In this document: positions 14,020 through 28,902 of the stretch, piece by piece
Position numbering within the stretch: the stretch's first letter is position 1
Layout: each line of letters begins with the position of its first letter
DNA from: Letharia columbiana
Lineage: Eukaryota > Ascomycota > Lecanoromycetes > Lecanorales > Parmeliaceae
Length of the DNA stretch: 64,000 bases
Assembly: GCF_014066305.1 (NCBI RefSeq)
Contig: NW_023501038.1
Span: 558,001-622,000, forward strand
Direction of reading: 5' to 3'
Made by a program: the position numbers and the translations under genes
Notes under the pieces: model-generated
What the model saw: the letters and a program-made list of their open reading frames with translations, nothing else
Told to the model about the DNA's origin: nothing
Databases searched by the model: none

Positions 14020-16130
14020 ATATAAAAAAAAGATTAGATATAGAAAGTATATAAAAGTATATTTAATAATTTTAAAATGAATTAGCGATATCTATAATAA
14101 TAATTAAAATTAAGAATTAGATATACTTAAATAAGAGGTAGCTTTACGTTACTCGTATAATAGCGATAATAATAATTAAGATTAAAATATTAACTTAGAT
14201 AACGTAGCTTTTGTAGTAAGCTTTTTATTACTATACGTTAAATTAATTATATATAAATAAAGATCTATAATTCCATCTTTTAGATGTAATTATATTTAAT
14301 ATTTTAAGATTTCTATAGTAGCTTGATACTTATTAACTAGCGCGTTAATATTATTATATCTAAATTACGATAGCGCTTATTATTAAGTTCTATATTACGC
14401 TCTTAAGTAGCTTAAAAGATAAGATCTATTTAATTATTAACGCGTATAATAGAATTATTCTTAATACTTATATCTTATTTAACTTCGATATTATTTATTT
14501 CTTTCTAATCTAAGCTTTTATCTTTATTTATATATATAATAATTTACGCGATAAGCGAAACTTTAAACTTCTTCGCAATTACGCTCGCGTATTTTTCTTA
14601 TATAATATTATTAAAACGTAAGTTTATTAGAATAATAATTAGAACTAGAAATTACTTATCGCTTATTTATTATATCTTATTTAATCTATTTAAGAGCTTA
14701 CTTCTATTATAATAACGATATATTAATATATTTAACTTTATACTTTTTAATAATTATAGTATAATTAATAACTAAGATATTAACTTTCTTTACTTTTTTA
14801 ATTAACTTCTTCTTAAATATAAACGTATTTATTCGCTATCGCGATCTCTTAATATTTTTATTTTAATTAAATTTATTCTTTATTTTTTATTTTAGTTAAG
14901 AGCTTAATCGCCGTCTAATTAATTTATATTAAGACTCTTTAATATCATTATTATTATTAATATTTAATATTTATTATAATAAATTATTAGACTTAATCTC
15001 TTCTACTTTAATTATTATAAAAAGATAAATTAATAGATATATATAAAAGAATTAAAGGGCTTATACGAATATCTACGAATATTAAGCTATTCTTAATTTT
15101 AATTAAAGCTCGTTTTATTAAAAAGTGCGTTAATTCTAGTAAGTATTGATATTAGAAATAAAGAGGATATATATCGCGTATTATTATAAGTGTGTTATTA
15201 TAAAGTCTAATTTAAAGAATAATTATTTCTATAAAGATAGTAAGACTTAAAGATAAGAAAGTAAGAATAAAATATATAAAAATTTTAATAAGTTATAGTA
15301 GTTTAATATTAGCTAAACTAGATAAAGATAATCGCTTATTAGCTCGCTCTCTTAAATCTTTTATCTTTTAATCTATACGGGCTATAATAATAATTATAAT
15401 TACTATAGAAGTAGTTAAAATTATATTAGATAATAACGCTTAATAAGCGTAATTCGCTTAAATTTAAATCTTTAAAATTAAAAAGAAAGCATTTTATTAA
15501 TATCTAATTTAAGCTAGATAATTTAAAGTAATCTAAAAATTTAATATACGCGATAGATATCTAAGCTTTCCTTTCTTTCTTCTTTTTCTCTAAGACTTTC
15601 TTTTTTATATTAACTCTTCTTATTATTAAATTATCTTCTTTATATATTAAACTTCTATTTAAATAATTTAATATTATTATAGCTATACTAAAAGTATAAT
15701 ATAATTATTAAGTCGTATATTTATTCTTTATTTTTTAATAACTTTAAGTTAATATATAGATAGACTACGCGAAGAGCTTAATTTATATATACTTAATCTA
15801 TTATTAATAACTTTTCGAAAAAGCTAATACTATTCTAGAGTATTAAATATAATATTAAAATAAAGTTTTTATTAGATATTACTATCGCTTTAATTACTAT
15901 CGTCGCTATTTTAATAAATATCGCTTTTACTTTAATAAATATTATCTTTATTTTAATAGTATTAAAACGTCGATAGAAATTAGATAATATATTCTTCTAG
16001 TTATTATTATACTTATTATATATAACTAATATAAGCTATAGCTCGAGCTTTACGCGAGATTTATCGCTATTAAAAATCAATTAATCTTATAATTTCGAAA
16101 TTTCTCTTTTAGTACCTAGTTCGTTAGATT
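14020..16130. repeat. 2.1-kb direct duplication, copy 1
   Basis: This block matches 16580-18690 in the same orientation over about 2.1 kb, at a spacing of about 2.55 kb. Landmarks shared in order include a run around ATATCTATAATAATAATTA near the start and GAGATTTATCGCTATTAAA near the end. Differences are mostly C/T and G/A, as expected of RIP acting on both copies. The minus strand shows stop-interrupted basic peptide fragments that I cannot assign. Confidence 0.7.
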
Positions 16131-16579
16131 ATATTTATTTAAAATCTATTAAAGCGTTATTATATTTAAAGATTTACTCTTAAAGCATTATATAAGATAA
16201 TAGAAATTTTTCTAATTCGTTAGTTTAAAAGTAAGTTTTTTATTACTACGCTTTATAGTTAACTCTAATAATCTCTATTTAAATAAATATTTATCTTTAT
16301 ATAATATATAAAAAGCGAGTTATATTATAGAAAAAGAATTTAAATCTCGTAATTATCTTAATTAAGTTATTTAAATTAAAGATAAGAGTATACTTATCTT
16401 TATATAATTTAATTACTAAATTAATTAACTATTATAAATATAATTATAAGATATAATTATATATTATCGATTATCTTAATAATTATAAAAAGTATAAAAG
16501 AAATAAAATTATATAATTAAGTACTTATAAATTTTTCTCTTCTAAGTATTTATTTTAATTTAGAGTTTAATCGCTATCT

Positions 16580-18690
16580 AATTAAAAAAAAGATAAAATA
16601 TAGAAAATATATAAAAGTAAATTTAATAATTCTAGAACGGATTAACGATATCTATAATAATAATTAGAATTAAAAATTAAATATATTTAAATAAAAGATA
16701 GCTTCGCGTTACTTATATAATAGTAAGAGTAATAATTAAGATTAAAGTATTAACTTAAATAGCGTAGCTTTTATAGTAAACTTTTTATTACTATATATTA
16801 AATTAATTACGTATTAATAAAAATTTATAATTTTATCTTTTAGACGTAATCGCGTTTAATATCTTAAGATTTTTATAATAGCTTAATACTTATTAGCTAA
16901 CGCGTTAATACTTTTATATTTAAGCTATAATAAAGCTTATTATTAAATTCTATATCGCGCTTTCGAATAGCTTAAAAGATAAAGTCTACTTAATTATTAG
17001 CGCGTATAATAAAATTATTTTTAATACTTATATTTTATTTAGCTTCGATATTATTTATTTCCTTCTAATTCGAGCTTTTATCTTTATCTACGTATATAAT
17101 AATTCGCGTAATAAGCGAAACTCTAGACTTTTTTTAAATTACGCTCGCGTATTTTTTTTATATAATATTATTAAAATATAAGTCTACTAGAATAATAACT
17201 AGAATTAGAAATTACTTATCGCTTATCTATTATATTTTATCTAATTTTCTTAAAAGCTTACTTTTATTTTAATTACGATATATTAATATATCTAGCTTTA
17301 CGCTTATTACGGGCTATAGCGTAATTAATAATTAAGATATTAACTTTCTTTACTTTCTTAATTAGTTTCTTCTTAAATATAAATATATCTATTTACTATC
17401 GCGATTTCTTAATATTTTTATTTTTATTAAGCTTATTCTTCGCTTTTTATTTTAATTAAAGATTTAATCGCTATTTAACTAATTTATATTAAGACTCTTT
17501 AATATTATTATCATTATTAATATTTAATATTTATTATAATAAATTATTAGACTTAATATCTTCTACTTTAATCGTTATAAAAAGATAAATTAATAGATAT
17601 ATATAAAGAAATTAAAGAATTTATATAAATATCTATAGATATTAAGCTATACTTAATTTTAATTAATATTTATTTTATTAAAAAGTATATTAATTCTAGC
17701 AAGTATCGAAGTTAGAAATAAAGAGAATATATATCGCGTATTATTTTAATTATAGAATTTAAATTAAAAGAATAATTATTTATATAAAGAAAAGAAAATA
17801 AAAATAAAATACGCGAAAATTTTAATAAGTTATAATAGTTTTATTTTAATTAAGTTAGATAAGAATAATTATTTATTAACTCGCTCTTTTAGATATCTTA
17901 TCTTTTAATCTATATAAGTTATAATAATAACTATAAATATTATAAAAGTAGATAAGATCGTATTAGATAATAATATTTAATAAATATAATTTATTTAAAC
18001 TTAAATCTTTAAAATTAAAAAGAAAGCGTATTATTTATTAATACTTAAATTAAATTAGATAATATAAAATAATCTAAATATTTAGTATACGCGATAAATA
18101 TATAAGCTTTTTCTTTTTCTAAGACTTTTTTTTTATATTAACTCTTCTTCTTATAAGACTATCTTCTTTATATCTTAAACTTCTATTTAAGTAATTTAAT
18201 ATTATTATAATAATATCTAAAGTATAATATAGACGTTAAATTATATATTTATTCTTTATCTATTAATAATTTTAAATTAATATATAGATAGATCGCGTAA
18301 AGAGCTTAACTTATATATATTTAATTTATTATTAATAGCTTCTTAAAAAAGCTAATATTATTTTAAATTACGCGAGGTAATAATCTATTTAAAAGTATTA
18401 TAGTAAAGTATTTACTAGATATCGCCGCTACTTTAATAAATACCGCCGTTACTTTAATAGATATTATTACCACTTTAATAGATATCGTCTCTACTTTAAT
18501 AATATTAAAGTATTAATAAAAATTAGATAGTATATTCTTCTAGCTATTATTATTCTTATTATATATTACTAACGCGAGCTATAACTTAAACTTTATACGA
18601 GATTTATCGCTATTAAATTTTAATTAATCTTATAATTTTAAAGCTTCTCTTTTAGCGCGTAATTCGTGAGATTTTATATTATATATATAT
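16580..18690. repeat. 2.1-kb direct duplication, copy 2
   Basis: Second copy of the block at 14020-16130, separated from it by about 450 bp (16131-16579) of unrelated AT-rich sequence. Two direct copies this close would be recognised by RIP as a linked duplication, which agrees with the heavy mutation of both. No coding capacity survives. Confidence 0.7.
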
Positions 18691-19170
18691 TATATTATTC
18701 GACTATTATCTTTAAAATTTCGCTTTTAAAAGATAACTCTATATTCTTATAATAAATAAGATATTAAATAGAATAATTAATAGAATTTAATTTTTTATTT
18801 ACTAGCTAGTAATAAGTCTTATAACTTATATATCTAATTATATTTAAAATTATAATTATAATTATCTTTATAATTAAAATTAATATAAGTTAAGACTTTT
18901 TATTAATATATAGCTTTTTTCGAAAGATTTATATAAGTGTAATTAAAGATTAATATTCTTCTTTTAAGCGTTAAACGCTTAGCGAGAAGTATTAGAAGAT
19001 TTATATCTAGATATTTATTAACTATATATTAGAATTTACTTACTTTAAATTCTAGATATAAATATTTTTACTTTTAAATAAGATAAAGAAGCTATAGATT
19101 TAAGATCGAATATTATTAAGAGTTATCTACTATTTTCTATCATATTTTAGCTATTTACGATTATTAATAT

Positions 19171-19538
19171 ACTCGTTAATAAAAAAGATATATTATTATT
19201 ATACGAATTTAGTCGCGATATTAATAATAACTATTAAAATTAAAGTTATCGAATATAAGGATACTCGCTAATAAGAAAGATATACTATTATTATACGAAT
19301 TTAATCGCGATATTAATAATAACTATAGAAATTAAAACTATTAGATGTAAAGATACCCGCTAATAAAAAAGGCGTACTATTATTATACGAATTTAATCGC
19401 GATATTAATAATAATTATAAGAATTAAAGTTATTAAATATAGAGATACCCGCTAATAAGAAAGGCGTGCTATTATTATATGAATTTAATCGTAATATTAA
19501 TAGTAATTATAGAAATTAAAGCTATTGAATATAGGAAT
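19171..19538. repeat. Tandem repeat, 4 x 92 bp
   Basis: Four consecutive units begin at 19171, 19263, 19355 and 19447 with ACTCG or ACCCG followed by (C/T)TAATAA, giving an exact 92-bp period. Each contains TTATTATA(C/T)GAATTTA and an ATCG(C/T)(G/A)ATATTAATA block. Units differ by RIP-type transitions plus a few others. The array sits inside degraded transposon sequence. Function is unknown; it may be an internal repeat of a dead element. Confidence 0.85.
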
Positions 19539-19539
19539 A

Positions 19540-22500
19540 TAATCTTTAATTTAGTATAGATTTTAGAATAAGAAGTCTCTTTTACTAGAGTAGTAGTATT
19601 TTTATAAGCGTATATTTATATTTAAATTAATTTAAGAAGTTTTATTCTATAAATATAAAATATATAAAGTTACTAGATTAAGTATAATAATTAAATATTA
19701 TTAATTAAGCGTAATAAATAGAAAGATAATTAGAATATCTTATTCTTAACTTAGAATAGTTTTCCTTTTATTTATTATATATTTTCTTTTTATAAAAATT
19801 ACGTCTAGACTTTAATAATACTATATTATTATTTATAAACTTATATCTTATTATAATTATCTAAAAAGCTATATATCTTTCAATTATAAAATAATTCTTT
19901 TTATATAAAATATATATAATTAAGCCGCTAAGTATTAGTTAGTAATTTTCTTTATTTATAATTACTAGAGAGTAAGTTATATTATTAAAATCGCTCGCTA
20001 ATTTTATCTTTATAGCTTCTTAAAGTACGCCTAATATAGAGAATTAAATTCGAAGCGAATTAATCGAATTTAAAGTTATATAAATTAAGATCTTCTTTAT
20101 TACTCGAGCGAATACGATTTGAGAAATAATTAAGTTTATTAATTTTTATAATTCGCGGATTTCTTTTAATGTATAGACTTTAAAGTCTAATTAGTAATAA
20201 TATAATTAATATATATAATTAACTTATTATCTAGTTTAGATATATATAATTAATATAATTACGTACTTTTCTTATTTATAGTTATACTTCTTAAACTTCG
20301 TATATAATCTTCTAATTTTTACCTTCGCGAAGTTTTATCTTTACTTCGCTTCGATAATTTAAACGAGCCTAAATTAGTAGTTAATAAATTATTAAGAATT
20401 TCTTAAATTTTCGTAATTATCGAGTTAATAGCTTTAATAAATAATAATATTATATATTAATAAACTATAATTAGTATTATAATTAATTATTATATTAAGA
20501 GATATAGCGCTATTAAGCGTATACTTACTTTATAAAAATAATATTATTAATTTAATTTAATTATAAAATATAGAGAAAATAATTTTATTTTCTCTAGATA
20601 TAGATAGTATTATAATAAATGAGTGTATTATAATATAAATACTATAATAATAGAAAGAATTTTTAAGAAAAAGAGGGTAGATTAGAAAAGAATAATATTA
20701 AATATTTATTATCGAGCTAACTAATATTATATAACTAAAATCTTATTAAAATAAAATATTATTTAAAGATAGATTAAGTCTAAACGTTAATTAGAAAGCT
20801 AATTAGAAAAAGAAATTAATTTCTTTTTTATTAATATATATCGTAGAGCTATATATAAGCGCTTCTTTCTATATTTTAAATATACTTTAGATATTCACAG
20901 CTATATATATATACCCCCTCTCATATTTCATATATATTTCGTATATTTCGATATTCTTTATATACGCGGTATATCTATTAAAGATAATCTTATTAATCTA
21001 ACTAATTTCTATTTAATCTTACATTTATTAGTTATAAGAAAAGCTCTTTATTCTAATATTATAACTTTATTAATTCGTTATTCTTAAATATCGAGTCGTT
21101 TATAGCTTACGATTAATTTACTTACTTTCTTCTCTTCTTCTACTCTAAAGATAGAAGAAGATATTATTTCTTTTTCGCCTTCGCTTATAACGAACTAGTT
21201 ATTATTTTTATAAGATTAAAGATATCGACTTAAAGATAAGACTATTTAATTAAAAGCGAAGAATATAATACTTTAATATTTTAACGCTCGAGTAAAAGAT
21301 ATTATAATATTACTCGAATAAAAGAGAGTTATATTAATAAGAAAGATTTTAAAATTTAAAAATAGTCTTAACGCGATAAAAGATTTAATTTTTATATATA
21401 AAAGATTTAGATAATAATTAGTTTAATTAATTAAATTATTAAAGCGTTTAAATTAGATTTTAATTCTATATTAATATCTAATAAAATTTATTTAATAGTT
21501 TTAAAATATTAATATACGCTTTTATTAATATAGCTAGCGATTAAAATATTAATTAAATAAATATAATCTCTAATTCTAATAGTTAAAATAATATAGTAAT
21601 AAATAAGTAGTATTAAAGTAAATTAAGTATATATTATATTAAGTAGAAAAGCGTTAATAGCTAAACTAATTAGAGTTTTAAATTAATTAAATTAAATATT
21701 AATTCTATATTAGCGTTATTATATACTCTTAAATATATAATTACTAATTATAATATTAATTAGAAAGAATTAGTCTCTAATTTAAAATATTAAGAATAAT
21801 ATAGTAATATATTATTAAAGCGGTGTAAGTTATTAAAGCGATATAAGTTTCTATTATAGTAAGAAGATAGAATTTATATATTAAATATTAATCTTATTTT
21901 ATTTCTAATATTTTATTCGTTTACGTATTTCTTTTAATTTCTCTTTAAATATCTTAATTTTAAGATATTAATTAGACCTTTATTTAGCGTAAGTTTAACT
22001 TTCTTAATTAACGATACTTAGTATAAGATATTAATAAGTATATTTCGACGTAAAGATAGTAATAAACCTTACTTTCTTTTTAATATTAATAATAAAAAAT
22101 AATAAATATAGTAATAAATAAAGATAGTATAGATTATATAGAATTAGTTTAAATCTAATAGCGATTGTTAGCTTATTTATTAGGGCTTAGAAATTAGAAA
22201 ATCTTAGAAGTAGATATAATTTAACGAATATACGCTTATCGATTTTAAGAAGTTATATATTATTTATCGTTATTACGATAAGATTTTAATTTACTTATTT
22301 ATAGATTACGAAATAAGCGATATAATAGTATATATTAAGTCTAAGAAATATATTAAGAAATTTAATTTAAATAGTTTATAATAAACGAACCTAGTTAATA
22401 GTTATAAAAATTAGATATATTTCTAAATTAAACGATATAAACTATTAATAAATAAAATAATAAATAGAATATCTAATTTATTATTTACTCTAGAAAAGAT

Positions 22501-25149
22501 AATATTAAGATTCTCTTATAATACTAGAAAGTCGAAAGCTTATACGCGAAGACTTTTTAAAATAATTTCATCGCTAAATTATAAATATTAATATTCTATT
22601 TACAGTCGCTAATAATTCTAAAATACTACGACTCTTACGCTATCTCGACTCTAATATATAATTAAAATTAATATTTATTATAAAGAATCGATTAATAAGA
22701 AAAGCTATAAAGCTAGAAATAGAATTATTAAAGAATTTACTAGTTAATAGCATTAAAGTCTCTCTAGCTCTAAATTATTAATTATCTTATAATTATTAAT
22801 TATTTATAATAATCTTAATCTTTTTTATTAATATTAATTAGTAATAATATAAGATTCTTATAGACTTCGAGTATATCGAAGGTAAATATATTAATTAGAA
22901 ACTTATAAGTATTATTAATCTAATTCTTATAGAATATAAGATTTAAAATTATATATTTAAACTTATAACTAATAATGTTAGTAATAATAATATACTCTTT
23001 AATAATTTAATTACTTATCTTTCTATTTTTATAATAAAAAATTCGTTTAATATTAAAGAATTTAAGTTTTTAAATTATTTATAATATATTTTCTATATAG
23101 CGTATATTATTTAACTAGCTTTAAAAGAACTTTTAGATAATATTAAGATTACTTTAATAAATAAGAAATTCTAGAGAAGCTAAGATAATAAAGAAGATAA
23201 GAATTAAGTTTAAATAAATACGATCGATTTATCGATAACCTTAGTAAAGATATAATATTTCTTATTATTATTCTAATTATTATATTATTAATTATATTAA
23301 AATTCGAAAAATCGCTATATATATTAATATTAGCGGCTAGCGTAAAGAGATCTTTTTTATATTATAAACTAAACGACTTTAAGATAAGAATATTTTAATA
23401 TTAGACGAACGTTAATTTTCTAAAAAAAAGTAATATTATTAGAGACGCCCTCTTAAACTTTTTTAGAATATTAAAACTCGCTAAAATTTAACTTATTAGA
23501 TATTAATCTATACTCTACTTCTTTATATTAATATTATATACTTCTTAAAAAATAGATTAACTATCTACTTAAGATTAAGTAATAAAAAATAATTATAAAT
23601 AGAAATTATAATCTAGGCGTTTAAATAATTTTTAATTAATTTCTAATAGATTTAATATTTAATTTAGCTTATTAGATCTTTTTATAAATTTATAAAATTA
23701 ATAAGTAAAGAAAAGAAGGCTATAATTTATTACGTCTTTAATATTTATAATTATCTATTTAACTATATAGATAAAGAGCTTAAAAAATTAAGAAGAAAGA
23801 GAATTTCTTAGAAAAAAGAACTTCTTAAAACTTTTAAGGCGGCTCGCGAGAAATTAATTATCTATTATAATTAAACTTAATTAGATTTAGACTATTTATA
23901 TAAATAAATTATACTTTTATATCTAAGTTATAATAATATAAAGTTAAAGAAATTAAATTAAAAGATTAATATTAAAAAGAAGTTATAGACGAAGATCTAT
24001 TAGAAAGCGCTTAAAAGAATATTTTAAAATTATTAAAATATTAATATAAGTAGTTAATTATAAAGAGCTAAGCGAATAAGTTAATTAAATAAAAATACGC
24101 TTAATTAAGCGATAAAATCTAAGATTAAAAATTTAAATAATAAGAATAGATATAATTAGCTTTAGTAATATAGACGAAATAATAAATCTTCTAATTATTA
24201 TTCTAGTTATAATCTTATTTCTAATCTTTATAAAGCTTCTTTTAATAATCTAGCGAATCTTTTAATTCTAAAATAATAAAAGAAATTAAAGTCTAAATAC
24301 GCTATAGTTGCTTAAATAGCTTATAATATTCTTTATTTTTTTATAGAGGCTATTACGTATAAGCGGTGCTTCTTAATAATTAAAAGATATTATAATACTT
24401 AGAAGTATTATTTATTAGCGATATTTTATATTTTAATAATAATTTTTTATATAAAGTATTAAGAAAACGAGCTTAAATAGGTTAAATTTGATTTTAAAGA
24501 AGATCTTAGTATATCGAATTAAATTAAAAGAGCTAATAGTACTTTATATAAAAATTTAATTAATAATTATAATAATTATATTAGTAAAGATAACGAGCTT
24601 ATAAAAAGTACTTCGATAAGTTTAATATTTATAAGTTTATTAAGATATATCGCTAATACTCTATAATATATAAAGAGATAATTAATAAATTTATAATTAG
24701 AGAGAATTAGTAATAATAGATTTAATCTTAATAAAGAGATTTAAGATAATTTAAAAAGCGAATTTATTTATAAATAATTAATAAGTTTAATTAAATAAAG
24801 ATAAACTTAAAATATTTAAAAGAATCGCGATAGAGTAGAATAGAAGAGTGGCGGAGAATTCGAGAGAAGAATAAATATAAAGTTTATTAAGCTTATTTAA
24901 CGCGTTAAAACGAATATATAAATAGAGATAATTATAGAATTTTATTCTTATAATATTTAAAGATTTAAAATTTAGAATATTCTTTTATATTATAATTTTA
25001 AGAAGAAGAATAAAGACGCTTATAATTCTAATTATTATTCTAATTATTACTATTAATAAGAAGATAAATAGTTATATTAAATTATTCTTTATATTTTCTC
25101 TCTCTTAATAAAGAAGAATAAATATATTCTATATATCTTAATTGAATTA
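19540..25149. other. RIP-degraded AT-rich block, class unassigned
   Basis: No gene-length frame remains. A plus-strand reading between about 22150 and 24700 gives long stretches interrupted mostly by TAA and TAG, as expected when RIP changes Gln or Trp codons to stops in a former protein of several hundred residues. I did not recognise the protein. A short less-mutated patch with CCCCCTCTCAT lies near 20915. Confidence 0.55.
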
Positions 25150-25368
25150 TTCTATAAATATAGAAATCCCAACCGGGATATTTTATATATATATCATTCC
25201 ATAATATAATATCACAAATATATCATACCGTGGAATATCCCGCCAAGATCCCGAATCCATACTAGAAAAATAGAATAATATCCGACCCTACCCATACCAT
25301 ATCCGAATACGATATAATATCACTTAATATGAAATATTCTATGAGATATATTATACCTTTCCGATTAG
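25150..25368. mobile_element. Foldback element, right arm only
   Basis: Matches the right arm of the element at 32664-33417, reading AAATATAGAAATCCC, then ATCATACCGTGGAATATCCC, and ending TTTCCGATTAG followed by TA (25369-25370). The core and left arm are not recognisable. It keeps several CA and TG dinucleotides, so it is less mutated than the copy at 13435. It abuts the start of the LINE relic. Confidence 0.7.
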
Positions 25369-25399
25369 TAAGTAATCTTAATAATATTAAATGCGAGTA

Positions 25400-27188
25400 T
25401 ATATCTTATATGATCGTCGAAGCTCTACTTTATATAGTATCTTTAGTAATTATAAAAATAATCGATTAATTAAATAATAAAGAATTTCTTAACGCTATAC
25501 TACGTCTAGAATAGTTTATTAAGCGTATCGAAGGCGATGTAATAACTATAAAGAATTCTATAGAAATAGTTATTATTAAAATTTAAAAATTTATAAAAGC
25601 GTAGATGAAAGGCCTTCTAGTCGCCTTCTTATCGCTATTATAAAGTATAATAATATTATATTTTATATAGCTAGTATTACTTTTAGATTTAGAGAATAAA
25701 AAAAATTATTAGATTATTATTAAAGTAAAGAATAATAATATCGCTAAAAGATTTTATATTAATACCCCGAAGCAGCTATAGAACTATATCGAAATTTATC
25801 TTAAGAAATATTTAATATTTAAAGCTATAGAGATCGAAGTAGTTAAATAACTTAAATCTAGAGATCTTTAACTTCTAATAAAAACTCGAGAGAACGTTGA
25901 AACTTTAAGAAATATTAAGAAAGCTAAGAAATGAGTAATATATTTCAAGAAAGATGCGTTTATTTTAATTTTTATATTTAATATAATAATCTATAATATC
26001 TCTATTAAAATCTATTAATTCTCGAGAGATATCGAGAGTCTCGTTAAAATCATTATCGATATTAATATATATAGAATTCTTAGAGCGGAAATTTAATATC
26101 TAGACTGGCTAAATAAAAATAAAATTAGAAATTTATCGATTAAGATCTCGACGATAGTCGTTAAGTTTATCGACTTATACTATATAAATATTATTCGAAT
26201 AGATAATTTAAACTAAATATTATTAAGAGAAAATAAATATTATAATTACGTTAATTATATATAAGAGAGTAGAGTTATTAGATACTTTCGCTACTAAAAA
26301 CTTAACTATATTATATCTTTATACGAAGCTAAAAAATCTATCTATATATACTACGTATAAAATTACGATTCTTATATATATGCGAAGCTTTAAAAATAGA
26401 ATTTTAAATCTAAATATGTTAATTACTAAGGCTAATATATAGTATTTAATTTCGAGTATAAAAGAATAAAAAGTATCGTCGTAAAAGCGATTAAGAAAAG
26501 AATAGAACTCTAAGTTTAAGCTTTCTATCTCGAGAATAGTATTAGTTAATTACGAATTAAAAATACTTAATTATAAAACTTAGATATTAATATAACTATA
26601 TCTCGAGATATAGAGTTAATTATATTTAAATCTAGAAAGATTAGAAAGTTTTATATTAAGAAATTTATAAAAGAATTAGATACGATAGAATTAACCGCGA
26701 AGGAATTTAGCGAGAAGACTATAATTATAAGCGTCGAAGATATCTTAATTAAGAAGTCTAAGAATCTCTCTTAATTAATATTAATATCTTAAATTAACGC
26801 TTAAAATATAAGTATTATAGCGATTACGGATATAGATACCCTCTCGTCTACTTTCGCGATTTTATAAAGTTTTAAAGAATACTTATAAAAGATAGTAAAT
26901 ACGGGGAAAAAGAGAAGGATAGATGCGAGAAACCCTCTCTCGTTATCGTATAAAGATCGCTATCGAAAGTAAAAGCTAAACGATAGAATAGTATTTTAAA
27001 CGCCGTTAATAATCTAAATAAGAGCCCTTAACCGAGCGAATATAAGAGATATTATTTCCTTTAAAATTAGGCTTTCTTTATTATAAAAGTTTTATAATCT
27101 CTTCGAGAATATAGATAAAAAGAATTAGTTACCTATTATAACGATAAAGTTTATAAGTAAAAAAATCGATAAATTATTAAACTCTCTA
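25400..27188 (+). pseudogene. LINE (Tad1/I-like) relic, 5' part with ORF1
   Basis: A RIP-wrecked plus-strand frame reads as a fungal non-LTR retrotransposon ORF1, the RNA-binding nucleocapsid-like protein. The clearest part is at about 26271-26470, where spacing matches the successive CCHC zinc knuckles of Tad1-type ORF1, with most cysteines now Tyr or Arg (YFRY, IYIYYV, KYVNY), as C-to-T or G-to-A change predicts. Upstream (25770-26250) matches the preceding region with an IQYLD-like motif. The frame is closed by many TAA/TAG codons, so it is inactive. The LINE is cut at 27188 by an LTR element and resumes at 30616. Family assignment rests on motif order and spacing, not on a database search. 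Confidence 0.65.
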
Positions 27189-27354
27189 TATTAGAACTAG
27201 TATAGATACGATATTAGTATAAATGAGATAGAATTAGAATAATAAGACTATCGAACTATATATATAGAAAGAAGATATAATATAGTAGGGGATACCTCCG
27301 TTAAGGCCCGCTAGCTATAGGGCTAAGGAGTATATTAAGAATACGCTTATAATA
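27189..27354 (-). repeat. LTR, RIP-mutated copy (3' LTR in element orientation)
   Basis: Aligns base for base over 166 bp with the LTR at 30450-30615. Differences are overwhelmingly transitions of RIP type (for example TGTCAGGACC has become TATTAGAACT). It is preceded by CTCTA, the left target duplication. Confidence 0.85.
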
Positions 27355-28902
27355 CTATCTCTCTCTCTTAAAGAGCTATGATTCTCATAGCTAATAGATC
27401 GAAGATATAGATCTATTACTTACCTTATATCTTTAAATATTCATAGTCGATATAGGCCTTAATCGAAGATGATTGAGATCTCGGAGATATAGTTACATCT
27501 TATCTACGTATCGATAAGATTCTCTAAGTTCTTCTCTCATTCAATCTGTCTATTATAGACCTTCGAAAGAAGTAAATAATTTCATTATATGCATATGTTT
27601 TATACTCGCTAAAAATCTATAAAAATAAAGAACTTTTAATATTAGTATACTAGGTTAAATTAATATCTTTCTTCGACGACGACGGCGATAGTAATATCGC
27701 ATCTCGGAGATTCCGCTAGCGTATTGTCTTATACTTTATTATAGCGTTAAGAAGCTTTTAATTTAACGAGAATCTATAAAGAATTAAATAAATAATAATC
27801 GAAAAATGATTTACTATACGATAATCATCTAATTTTATATTTATAATAGAGAAGAAATCGATGAAATAATGTAATTTAATTAATTAAGGCCTTCTAAATC
27901 GAATCGAGCCGTAAGCGCTAAAACTCTAAATTAATATCAAATAATTCTAATATAAGTTTCTTCATAAGGTGTTATATAATCGATATCGATGAAGACTATC
28001 GACGGGGATAGTAAGGTCTATAGGTAATATATTATGGCTTCGGAGAATACTTGAGTATTCGTTAATAAGGGAAGCCTACTTAATAGATCTAATATAAGAT
28101 TATTATTAAGCAATATAGGCCTAAGAAATCGATTTTACGAATGTAAAAAATAAGGCTATTATCGAGTTATATGCTAGTCTTAAGTTTATAGAAAGCCCTA
28201 ATAACTAAGCTCGTATACTTCGTCGAAATTTATATCGGGCTTAGAGTATTTATTATACTTTTATATATAAGCCTAGTTCTCATCTATAAGATTCTCTATC
28301 TTAGTAAGACTTAAATTCTATATATTAAAAATAGGGCGAGTTATAATCGAGTATCTCTTCTTTATATTAGTCTCGACCTTTACTTTTATATATTACTCCG
28401 CGAATCTTTTAATCTTCTTCTCGACGAATTCCTTAATAAATTATTAATATTAAAGCTATATTCTTATAATATATTTCTTTAATTTAGATATAGTTTAATT
28501 TCTTATTAATAGATTAATTAAGTTATATAAACGAAGTTTTAATTTCTTTTATATATCGTTTATTAGACTATTATTTCTAAGATCGTTAAAACTATTATTT
28601 CTAAAATCATATTCGATATACTTGATGAGATCACCGTAGAATTTAAGAAATGATTAACTTTCTTAATTTATTTTGTCGTAAGTATATTAATAGGTTTCTC
28701 TAAGAACGAATAAGGGTATCTTATATACGTTACTTAAATAATCTAGAAGATTATCGACTATAGAGTATAAGCGATATCGTCGTCTGATAGATACGTGCTA
28801 ACTGGCTTTCCCTTTAAGTCTCGCTATAACGTAAGTAATTTTGAAGGTATTAGTAAGGAAATAATCACTATTGTGGGTAAGCTTGTCTTGGATTCTCATT
28901 TT

